Part shown: positions 55,601 to 62,459 of the stretch, in pieces
Position numbering within the stretch: position 1 is the stretch's first letter
Layout: every line of letters begins with the position of its first letter
Source: Leptospira licerasiae serovar Varillal str. VAR 010
GTDB lineage: Bacteria; Spirochaetota; Leptospiria; Leptospirales; Leptospiraceae
Direction of reading: 5' to 3'
DNA: 64,000 bases
Assembly (NCBI RefSeq): GCF_000244755.1
Contig: NZ_AHOO02000011.1
Span: 90,001 to 154,000, forward strand
The notes under the pieces: model-generated
What the model saw: the letters and a program-made list of their open reading frames with translations, nothing else
Told to the model about the DNA's origin: nothing
Database searches by the model: none
Position numbers and translations under genes: made by a program

Positions 55601-57266
55601 CGGACTTTCCTGCCAAGATCTGCTCTTCAAAAAGTCCGTATAAATTCCTAAGTTCTATCGTTTTAGAATCCGACTCATTCGCTGCCTGCAGAAGTGTGGA
55701 AGGGATGGTCCAGTCCTTCTTCTTTGCTTCCTTAAGTTGAAGAGAACCTATATTTCTTAAAATTTCATGGATATTATAATATCCCGGAAATCGAGTCGCT
55801 AACTCCTGCTTTGAATTAAGGGCAGCCTCTAATTTGCCGGACCTTTCTTCCAGATTTCCGATCTCTTCCAAGATAGCGGCGGCCACCTGCGCATCCGCAT
55901 GATTTCGAATATTAGAAAAATATTCTTTAATCTCGGATACCCCTTTGTTTTCGGATTCTAGATAGAATACATAAGCAAATCCCCATTTAGGATCCAAACG
56001 AGAGGAGCTCATTTCCTTTTTGATCTCGGATGTTTTTCCTGACTTTTTATAAAGCGAATATTTTTCATTCAGGACTTTCGCGCGAAAAATAGGATAAAGA
56101 GGATCTTCCTTGTAATACAATTCCAGGGAATCCAAGGCTAATATATAATCATCTAAGGATTGTTTTTTGCCGTATTCCTTGGCCAACTCGAATTGTGCGG
56201 ATATATTGGACGCTTTAGGGATAGATCCGCTCAAAGGAAGAAAATAAATATTTAAAGTTCCGTAATATGATGCGGTAAATAGAATACTTCCTCCGTTAAA
56301 GGAAGAATACTTCGTATCGAATAAAGAAAAATTTCCGGAAGTTAGCCTTCTTTCTTTCATGTCGGAAAGATCCAACCGAATTATCAGACTATTATCTCTC
56401 TCATCCAATTTTCGGTTCCCATCCGAATCGGAACGAATGGATGTATAGAATAAATATCTTCCGTCGGGAGATATACTAGGAGAAAAATCCAAGTAAGGAT
56501 CGTTAGTCAGTCTTTTTGTTTTTCTCGTTGCCAAATCCAAAGAGTATATCTCCCCTTCTTTGGAATCCGCATACGAAAGATATACGATAGTATTCCCATC
56601 CCCGGACCAGTATGGATTCACGGCTCCGGATTGTGTGAGTAAGACTGGCTTTTCTTTTCCTTCCGTATCCCATAATATTAGATTCGGAGTTCCCGGTGTC
56701 AGCCTATCCGAGGAAAATAACAATACTCTACTGTCTTTTCCCCAAACAGGATCCGAATCCGAAAATTTATCCGACTTACGGAGATCATAATATTCTCGAT
56801 TTGTAATGAACTCGAAATCGTCGTTTAGGAATCTTTTTCCTTCTAAGATTTTTTTAGCCCAGACCTCAGGCTCAATTTCCAATAGGACTATATCTCCCGC
56901 CGTATCGTATTGCTCGGAGACGAATGCCAATTTTTTACCGTCAGGACTGATCGCAGGTTTATATTCGGAAGAAGGGTGTTCCGTTATGGGAACTACAATG
57001 GAACTTTTAAGATCCCTGAACCATATATCATAATTTCCTTTTTGCCCTGTCGTATAAAAAAGATATCTTCCATCCTTTGTGGTGGAATTATAGAGGTTAT
57101 TCCCTCTTTGTACAGTCAACGGAAACGGTTTATCGTTCTCCGGATTAAAATAATTTTTAGAAATTGGACCGTAATCGAACTCGATCGGTCTAACCCGCTG
57201 CGCCGGAATAAAAACCAGACAATTACAAAATAAAAATAAGAAAAAGAATAGGGCACCGCGCTTCAT
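49674..57266 (-). CDS. Giant TolB-like/TPR protein with CHAT-like regions
   Basis: A 2530-residue exported protein, the largest in the window. The signal or lipobox region is residues 1-23 (two Cys at 14 and 16). Residues about 40-350 contain five TolB/PD40 beta-propeller repeats (KPAISPDGKKLAFVSEQ, SPSISPDGRYLFYTSI). About 380-1530 is a long array of TPR-like helix pairs. Residues about 1660-1760 and 2270-2525 resemble CHAT (caspase-like) domains. The last ends WMLASSFLEG...PVDKYWNGYRLF, matching the CHAT beta strand and C-terminal W-x-x-f pattern, but no His-Cys pair is clear, so these may be inactive. Third to fourth gene of the STAS-AsmA-lipoprotein unit. Role unknown, probably a periplasmic scaffold. 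Confidence 0.75.
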   Translation of the reverse strand: MKRGALFFFLFLFCNCLVFIPAQRVRPIEFDYGPISKNYFNPENDKPFPLTVQRGNNLYNSTTKDGRYLFYTTGQKGNYDIWFRDLKSSIVVPITEHPSSEYKPAISPDGKKLAFVSEQYDTAGDIVLLEIEPEVWAKKILEGKRFLNDDFEFITNREYYDLRKSDKFSDSDPVWGKDSRVLLFSSDRLTPGTPNLILWDTEGKEKPVLLTQSGAVNPYWSGDGNTIVYLSYADSKEGEIYSLDLATRKTKRLTNDPYLDFSPSISPDGRYLFYTSIRSDSDGNRKLDERDNSLIIRLDLSDMKERRLTSGNFSLFDTKYSSFNGGSILFTASYYGTLNIYFLPLSGSIPKASNISAQFELAKEYGKKQSLDDYILALDSLELYYKEDPLYPIFRAKVLNEKYSLYKKSGKTSEIKKEMSSSRLDPKWGFAYVFYLESENKGVSEIKEYFSNIRNHADAQVAAAILEEIGNLEERSGKLEAALNSKQELATRFPGYYNIHEILRNIGSLQLKEAKKKDWTIPSTLLQAANESDSKTIELRNLYGLFEEQILAGKSDSEKISLSEKIESSNRIKERSPVLYRFLMYTKAAGLSGQGAFAESNSLLESLLKEINPKDPLFLKIHLLRSSNFKGLGSVRYSLESLRTFLENYDHDSGVEISDKEMERFFIYFENLARNYENRSDFFQASLHYFYNTENMFLAKSKSLFQDTVYKDYAIYYQKLMVDTSFKLARSVSEKNASGILGNLNPLEFDPLDKKEGLVYIDQYFEKEKILPRARAFLDLATLYGYAYYLINRSVIRETYYYNSGTMDRIKKEAALRDYKQAEYELRWIIFAEPTYHDAYQLLGWLYQYVDIMKSRKPSDKEPLDEDKYKDEYSKYFPEKNFEENIELYSQILELLGENFQNKKALSDLRLNLGNNYFLLKNYPKADEQYSLVESYSNYIISKAQFEDYRQKAVFLFNSARASMYMSKYGDAVRKLKNASDIYSKNEFLQLYSGTDYAKNLQSYREKLTLLRTLTGLSHMELGEYAQALPYLTEALELNEPSRLVDPINIRNALAISYQKLGYISKSEENLKEAEREAYSRKTLWLPKKVSPKFWESVWDSIWDFVFEAVLPDSVRISGSGRFPEAIPPVFQPLLSSGIRVNNLVLEQNYRLAAEETDKRLEYVNKKGLKKTLAGQLVQSQSYADLGFFQYKRNEFENAKSAFLEENEFLKDSANLSGRSSSSFKRYLYSLFASIEASDKKEKNNHSEELNKALEELNRFKRESMQVCLSSWSEDQLEGNSVCSEEFYKQYYDFDILKATVLYYSGEENFKKGEWLEGFEKLGVSSALLETPSGLPKEIVGLSKDPFSRKERVLHFLSRASVFYRLGDLERAEECLKAAEEMANTFYFGAELIQTWVLQARLDLISKRSDNAKAKLSKAEDLLRKQFHLISDNKSFLLRDLYETKIRAELDSGNTNTAFNDWTRLQRLLNFRNFQKGSWEFKEARSEYVKFESDWKNYRNTYSKYQNSLEIRGDVRKEELALTQAATQVTKSLEILRSKLSKNAAFLDPFGVVQEEVLKQNETEIRLLESRGSVFARIRNYSALKFINFENESKATSWITSNFESSGRNLILDPGNTSIGEKLGSLIPGIGFKLSSSVLSREERTPKVISSFLPIDGWKYRKVDSESWTDILEDTDILVSSFPDVKGDSTFGERKKNVIELREIFSREHRLAAVIFTYSEKPNWHQILKAYTGLSGSGVSLMYLCPGETCVKESLEEIFSGRVSNSAIRFGRALERSGHRNQEAEKLFAKSRRGERISDSSEVFSDLHKARSYAEPNSNLALKIESDLIRAYQRIKPDFSLSKIFSLRYENRDVNSQKELGLNLCLSRLLETEYKDCGDIPLPEGKNEILNGIFALKEGKFPGNSLNSNISTDRYDPFLYRLRLSNLALEAYYPDLATSQLGFAKQFISSGSDLEIWKKMEARIRKEKSLLEEEEDWPESSNQIELDPQERNYPRHLAFLENRKKLGHRISPLSLYSEIHSSSKALFQTLDSESRSSVLDLLRYSLPEETGKEMEEFLNSFVEQEGFKKNFPRQTKIMLEFGKAYLSRGDLDKAKYWISRSKGILDEFYSSEIEFINSKISYLEGKKTNKISESDFSEYLSEYENASSKKSSEFVELTNRFVKNRKKKKFSPADRRELNDFITYLQTLSFQQNDSETFFDLGLIKDKISAVRSALFGRSVFYSDLPNFSKVSFLLEEKIPENQEFLALMDLGLKTFYIKFTKGKSKGDLAFKDNRKVKASIYKYNEEADKGGAEVLLREALETEIRQNIRPSKNKTTYLYLSSYHFLAPILPKAEEEIYYVADPETLLKNPVHKEKEEFWDGFGIVTKDDVNSPDWYSQLLQLENLELSPRGNQTITPFHVVRIPLIEDREKGILFGNKSVSEVESGSLQGVWMLASSFLEGFGNASLNLRDSLYYLGKFWKGPGVINLGFQTDTHNSRFLKEISSRKEDSKTSLRNRFLKTMDTMREIYPVDKYWNGYRLFTTSFISKE

Positions 57267-57271
57267 CTAGG

Positions 57272-57895
57272 CTATTCCTTCTTTTTCCAATTCCCGGCGG
57301 AGGCCTCGTAATATTCTCCTATATCCACGGAACGAAGCCAGGTGGTTTGGATACTTTCCTTAATGGAGGCTTTTTCTTTTTCAGTAAAAGTGCGATTCGG
57401 ATCAGAGAACGATTTTTTTAATTTTTCCTTCATTACGATCTCTCTATTTTCGTTCGTAAGTTTTACAAGATCTTCTATTCTGGATTTTCGTCTAGGATCT
57501 TGAGAGATCTTCTCCGCTCCCGCCTCTCTGATCTTAGGATTCCATCTGACTTTTCCGTCGAGTCCCTCTGCCAAAATCCCGAGACTCCTATATTCTCTGA
57601 GTTCTCTTGCGAGATAGGCTAAGATACGAAGCGCCATATAGAACTGATTATCGGAAATATTCCCGAATTCCTCTTTGATCAGATCTCTTTCCCAGATCTC
57701 GGAACCCGAAGAAGAAGTTTTAATGGATGCTATGAGCCATCCGTCTCTCTCCAAATTTCGGTCCTCTCCCAACATCTGTTTTTCGGCGGCGGTTTGGGTC
57801 TGGGTGAATGTGATTGGAGGAGCCTTGATCGGGCAATACACCAGCAACGGAAAGATTGCAAAAAGAATAATATAGAATTTTAGAATATTCTTCAT
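57272..57895 (-). CDS. DUF1318 (YdbL-like) lipoprotein
   Basis: A 207-residue lipoprotein (signal ending FPLLVYC, Cys21). Residues about 33-55 (TAAEKQMLGEDRNLERDGWL) and about 150-170 (VKLTNENREIVMKEKL) match the DUF1318/YdbL pattern of a GE-x-DG turn followed by an N-x-R helix. Directly after the lipidated Cys comes PIKAPPITFTQTQT, a strand that resembles the short YnbE lipoprotein of Enterobacteria. In E. coli YdbH, YnbE and YdbL are one operon; here the large YdbH-like protein is 5 bases upstream. So this protein may combine the YnbE and YdbL roles. Confidence 0.65.
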   Translation of the reverse strand: MKNILKFYIILFAIFPLLVYCPIKAPPITFTQTQTAAEKQMLGEDRNLERDGWLIASIKTSSSGSEIWERDLIKEEFGNISDNQFYMALRILAYLARELREYRSLGILAEGLDGKVRWNPKIREAGAEKISQDPRRKSRIEDLVKLTNENREIVMKEKLKKSFSDPNRTFTEKEKASIKESIQTTWLRSVDIGEYYEASAGNWKKKE

Positions 57896-57900
57896 AAGTT

Positions 57901-60900
57901 CTACTGATTGAAAGTTTCGATCTCGTTTTGGGCACGTTTGAGAAAGTTTGCCAGAGGCATTCTTTGTTGGGAAACCTGATTGTTTTCCAATTGGATGATT
58001 GTCCCTAAAATGGAACGTTTGAATAGGATCACTGCATATACCAAACCCTTAGATAATTCCAATTCTATCTTATCCACTGCATAACTTCCGTAAATAAAAT
58101 CGGTGAGTATATTGGAAGGCGCAAAAATATTGATCGCACTTTTTCCAAAATCGTTCCCGATCTGATAGATACTAAAAAACAAGTTCAAGTTCGGGACCGG
58201 ATCGCCCAGATTCCTTCCCCATAGGTTCAGATCGGCTTTTACCTTTCCATCGTCTATCTTGCCTTTAGTCTTTGCAGGAAGTAATTGTTTTAGATCTATA
58301 TCCTTGACTCTCAGGGAAACCGAGTATTCCATTTTTTCAGGATCGCCGGAGCCTACGTTAACGAGCATATCCTTTCCCCAAATCTCCCCATCCAAAGTAT
58401 ATACTTTGAGATAATCCATTCGTAAATAATTTTCCGAGTATTCCATGTTGGCGGAAAGTCCGGGAGAATCCGCCTTAGGTCTGCTGTATTCGAATGGAGT
58501 ACCTTTCAAGGAAGGATGGTTTCCGATGATCTGCTTGATCGTAAAATTGGGGGCAGGAGTCCGTCCATAGTTCATCACGAATTTTCTTTTGTTCCCTTCG
58601 ATCAGGTTCTTGGTCTCTTTTACGGAAAGGTCGTGGGCAAAAGGAACATCCGCATTCCATCCGTCTATTCTATACAATTTACAATCGTATCCCGGGCAAA
58701 CCCCGCCTTGCACGAGTATATTAGAATTTTTAGATATTAAATTTCCTTGGATAAGACTTCCATACCAACCGAACTTGATTCCGGCTTCTCCTTGAAAGAA
58801 TAGCCCCTTGATCAATCCGCTTTCTTTGGGAGATAAAAGTTTTAATTCTCCGTTTAAGCTTGGAATAAATTCTCCCACGGAAGGAGGAGGTCCGCTTTTG
58901 GATGCCTTGACTAATTCTCCTCCTAAGCCTAAGCGTAATTTTTGGGAGAAAGCGCTTAACTCTAATTTATCAATTTTGATCTTAGAGCTTGGACTTCCGA
59001 TTACCTTTAGATCCAAATGGAGTTTTCCATCCCGAAGATTCATCCCGGGCAAATCTACCCCAAGACTTCCTCGGATATTCTGCTCCCGATTTCCGAGCGA
59101 ATAATAAAAGTCTCCGTCCAATCCGACCTTTTGTCCTACTTGGTTCCGAACCGGGATCAATGTTTCCCGAAGGGATAAAGGAAGAAGTGGGACAAGATGC
59201 TCCAAGTCCAGAGCAAGTCCCGCTTTTTTCAGATCTAATACGAAAGGTTCTCCAAGCCCGATCCTTCCACCTGTATCCAATTTTGCGGCTGAGTTCCCTT
59301 CAGGAGAGAAGGCGTGTAGGTTTAGATTGGATACTAATATTTCCTCTAATCCCCAGGCTTTTTTAGGAAAATGGAATATAGCCTTTAACCCTCCTTCTAA
59401 AAGTATATTTCCGGAATTTCCTCTGCCTAACGGAAATCTAAAACCTTTGGCTCTTAATTTCAAAACAGTATCTAACTCTGAAAAATCTTTTCCAAAAGCG
59501 GAAAGTTCCGCGGAGAATTTTCCTGAAAATCCCGTTAGATAATCGCCTAGCCCGAAATTGTCCAATTTCAGGTTTAAATTCGGTCCTTCTGCCTGGGAGT
59601 AATTTAGGTTTCCTTGTAATATAATTTCGTTATATATTACTTTCAAATTTTTGAATGTAAAGGACCTCATCCAAGGAAGCGGGATTCTAGGTCCTGGATA
59701 TTTTTCGCTCTGGGGATCGATCCGGACATCCCAGTCCAAATTGAATACAGGAATAGAATGCCTCTTCTTCCCGATCCTGAAATCCAGCGAGTTTCCACGG
59801 ACTTCTCCCAAGACTCTTAGATTGTCCCATCCGCCTTCCGCTAAAATAGGCGCAAGGCTCGCTTCTCCGCTCATGGAGAAGGAGTCGAATCCAAGACTAT
59901 GTAAAAAATCAGATAGTGGCGCGAGTCTTATCCTGGATTTTTGAATGGCAAGGTTTACTTTTCCCGAATCTGCCGAGAAGTCTGAAATTTTTCCGCTTCC
60001 TTCTAACCAGGTATCTTCTCCCACTTTCCATTCTAAATTTCTAAGTAGTAGTTCCTTCTTCTCTGGAGAAACATCTACGTCGTATTTTATTGAAAAACCG
60101 AAAGGCGCACTGACTCTGTTCGCAATTCTTATCGGTATTCTTTCGGAACCAAGGTCTAGTTTGGAATGGAACCCGGACTTGGAACCTTCTGCTCTTTCCC
60201 AAATCAAAGTACATTTAAACGGATGATCCAGTCCTCCGGAAGCGTCTTGGAATTTAAGCCTTATCTGATTCTCCGGATTCAGTTTCACTTGGAACTGATC
60301 TATCAGATCCAAAACTTTTAGATCGAATGGAATTCGAGTAAAACGATTCGTATCTAAAAGAAATCCGAGTTCTAATCCTTCCAGTCCCGCAGAGTAAGAC
60401 TTGGAACCATTTTCCGAATTCACATGTAGATTAATGTCTTTTAGGTCGAGTTCTAAGAATGCGCTGATCGGAATATAAGTACGGATCTCAGTAACCGGTT
60501 CTTTGTTTTCGGTAGGAACTTCTTCTTTTTTGCCAGGAGGAAAAGCGGAGGATATATTCCAAAGTTTTCCCCTTTGTTGGAGGTCCAACTCCAATCCATG
60601 GATGGAAATTTTTGTAATTTTCAGTCTTCCGAAAATTACAAATGGAAGATTGTAGGAGATCCCCAGTTCTTTAGCGATCAGTACAGGGTTCTGCCCCCAG
60701 TCGGTTGTGGGATATAATTTTACGTCAGTGAGCCTAATTCCGTAAAATGGAGAAAAACTCCTGACCTTCGCCTCGAACTTTCCCGCAAAAACGGAAAAGG
60801 CAATTTTGTCTACGAGGAGCTGTCCTGTGATTGAGTTGAAAAGGAGATGATAGAAGAGAAAAATCCCCGCAATGATCCCAAGGCGGAGTTTTTTCTTTTT

Positions 60901-60927
60901 CAAATACTGTAAGAACTCGGAAGCCAA
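57901..60927 (-). CDS. AsmA/YdbH-like large envelope protein
   Basis: A 1008-residue protein anchored by one N-terminal helix (about 15-33: LGIIAGIFLFYHLLFNSI). The rest is beta-rich, with repeated short strands and DL/GLEL patterns as in AsmA, TamB and YdbH proteins, which form elongated lipid-transfer bridges. The YVSLRVKDIDLKQLLP-like segment near 890 and the amphipathic C-terminal helix (SQQRMPLANFLKRAQNEIE) agree with this. The closely linked DUF1318 lipoprotein argues for YdbH over TamB. It would span the periplasm from inner to outer membrane. Confidence in the family is moderate. Confidence 0.7.
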   Translation of the reverse strand: MASEFLQYLKKKKLRLGIIAGIFLFYHLLFNSITGQLLVDKIAFSVFAGKFEAKVRSFSPFYGIRLTDVKLYPTTDWGQNPVLIAKELGISYNLPFVIFGRLKITKISIHGLELDLQQRGKLWNISSAFPPGKKEEVPTENKEPVTEIRTYIPISAFLELDLKDINLHVNSENGSKSYSAGLEGLELGFLLDTNRFTRIPFDLKVLDLIDQFQVKLNPENQIRLKFQDASGGLDHPFKCTLIWERAEGSKSGFHSKLDLGSERIPIRIANRVSAPFGFSIKYDVDVSPEKKELLLRNLEWKVGEDTWLEGSGKISDFSADSGKVNLAIQKSRIRLAPLSDFLHSLGFDSFSMSGEASLAPILAEGGWDNLRVLGEVRGNSLDFRIGKKRHSIPVFNLDWDVRIDPQSEKYPGPRIPLPWMRSFTFKNLKVIYNEIILQGNLNYSQAEGPNLNLKLDNFGLGDYLTGFSGKFSAELSAFGKDFSELDTVLKLRAKGFRFPLGRGNSGNILLEGGLKAIFHFPKKAWGLEEILVSNLNLHAFSPEGNSAAKLDTGGRIGLGEPFVLDLKKAGLALDLEHLVPLLPLSLRETLIPVRNQVGQKVGLDGDFYYSLGNREQNIRGSLGVDLPGMNLRDGKLHLDLKVIGSPSSKIKIDKLELSAFSQKLRLGLGGELVKASKSGPPPSVGEFIPSLNGELKLLSPKESGLIKGLFFQGEAGIKFGWYGSLIQGNLISKNSNILVQGGVCPGYDCKLYRIDGWNADVPFAHDLSVKETKNLIEGNKRKFVMNYGRTPAPNFTIKQIIGNHPSLKGTPFEYSRPKADSPGLSANMEYSENYLRMDYLKVYTLDGEIWGKDMLVNVGSGDPEKMEYSVSLRVKDIDLKQLLPAKTKGKIDDGKVKADLNLWGRNLGDPVPNLNLFFSIYQIGNDFGKSAINIFAPSNILTDFIYGSYAVDKIELELSKGLVYAVILFKRSILGTIIQLENNQVSQQRMPLANFLKRAQNEIETFNQ

Positions 60928-60941
60928 CCGAAATGTTTAGG

Positions 60942-61289
<348 letters not shown>

Positions 61290-61481
61290 TTCTTGGATTT
61301 TTGTGCTTATATAAGATCTGCATTCCAGCCTCCTTGTAAAGCCCTTTTTTGCAGAATTGACCGGCAGAATCCCTTGAAAGCTCCCAAAAATCAAAGAGAA
61401 ACAAGGTTTTGACTCTGACAGAAATTACAGGAAATATTGTCGACATTTTGGCCGAATACAAACATCGTACCAAGGTCAGCA

Positions 61482-62459
61482 ATGCCCGCAAAGCCCCCTC
61501 TTTTATCCCTAGTCATTCCCGTTTATAACGAGGAAAAAACCATCCCCGAACTTGTAAAAAGACTTCGGGGTTTACTTACTATCCTAAAAGAAAAACATCA
61601 CTTCGGAAAAGAAGATGCAGAAATTCTTTTTGTAAACGACGGTTCGAGAGACGGCACTTTCGATGTATTAAAAAAATTCTGCGAATCAGAGCCAGGTTTT
61701 TTTCTTCTGAACTTATCCAGAAATTACGGACACCAATTGGCAATCACTGCTGGCATCGATACTGCTAGAGGCGAAACGGTTGCAGTAATGGATGGAGATC
61801 TTCAAGATCCTCCGGAATTCGTAGCGGATCTTTATGCAAAAATGTCGGAAGGTTACGACGTTGTTTATGCAAGAAGAAAGAAAAGAGAAGGTGAGTCTTT
61901 TTTCAAACTGATCACAGCACACGTATTTTATAGGATCCTAAAAAAACTTACCAGGTTCGAGATCCCTATCGATACGGGAGATTTCAGGATCATGAGCAGA
62001 AGGGTGACTGATGTTCTTGTTTCTATGAAAGAGCAACATCGTTATATCCGAGGACTCATCGCCTGGATCGGTTTTAGACAAACTGGTTTGGAATACGACC
62101 GAGACGAACGTTTTGACGGAGAGACCAAATTTTCCGTTAGCAAGATGCTCAAGTTTGCATTGGACGGGATCACATCCTTCTCCTCTGCCCCGCTTAAACT
62201 TTCCTCTTACTTAGGATTTGCTTCCGCGTTTTTTGGCGCTTTGTATACGGTTTATATTCTCTACTTAAAACTGTTTACGGATAATACCATCCAAGGTTGG
62301 ACCTCGGTCATGATCGTAGTATTGGTATTAGGCGGGATCCAACTCATCGCATTAGGTATGATAGGCGAATATCTAAGCAGAGTACACGATCAATCCAAGA
62401 ATCGCCCTCTGTATGTGATCGAAAAGATCTACTTTGCTAAGCCGAAAAGTAAAAGATGA
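61482..62459 (+). CDS. GT2 polyprenyl-phosphate glycosyltransferase (GtrB/DPMS-like)
   Basis: A 325-residue enzyme from ATG 61482. The GT-A domain has SLVIPVYNEE, LFVNDGSRDGT and the DXD metal site in VMDGDLQDPPEF; the RGLIAWIGFRQ motif is typical of the DPMS/ArnC/GtrB group. Two C-terminal TM helices (about 232-295) hold it in the membrane. It should transfer a sugar from a nucleotide to undecaprenyl-phosphate. It overlaps the next gene as ATGA, so it likely supplies donor to that GT-C enzyme. Confidence 0.92.
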   Translation: MPAKPPLLSLVIPVYNEEKTIPELVKRLRGLLTILKEKHHFGKEDAEILFVNDGSRDGTFDVLKKFCESEPGFFLLNLSRNYGHQLAITAGIDTARGETVAVMDGDLQDPPEFVADLYAKMSEGYDVVYARRKKREGESFFKLITAHVFYRILKKLTRFEIPIDTGDFRIMSRRVTDVLVSMKEQHRYIRGLIAWIGFRQTGLEYDRDERFDGETKFSVSKMLKFALDGITSFSSAPLKLSSYLGFASAFFGALYTVYILYLKLFTDNTIQGWTSVMIVVLVLGGIQLIALGMIGEYLSRVHDQSKNRPLYVIEKIYFAKPKSKR

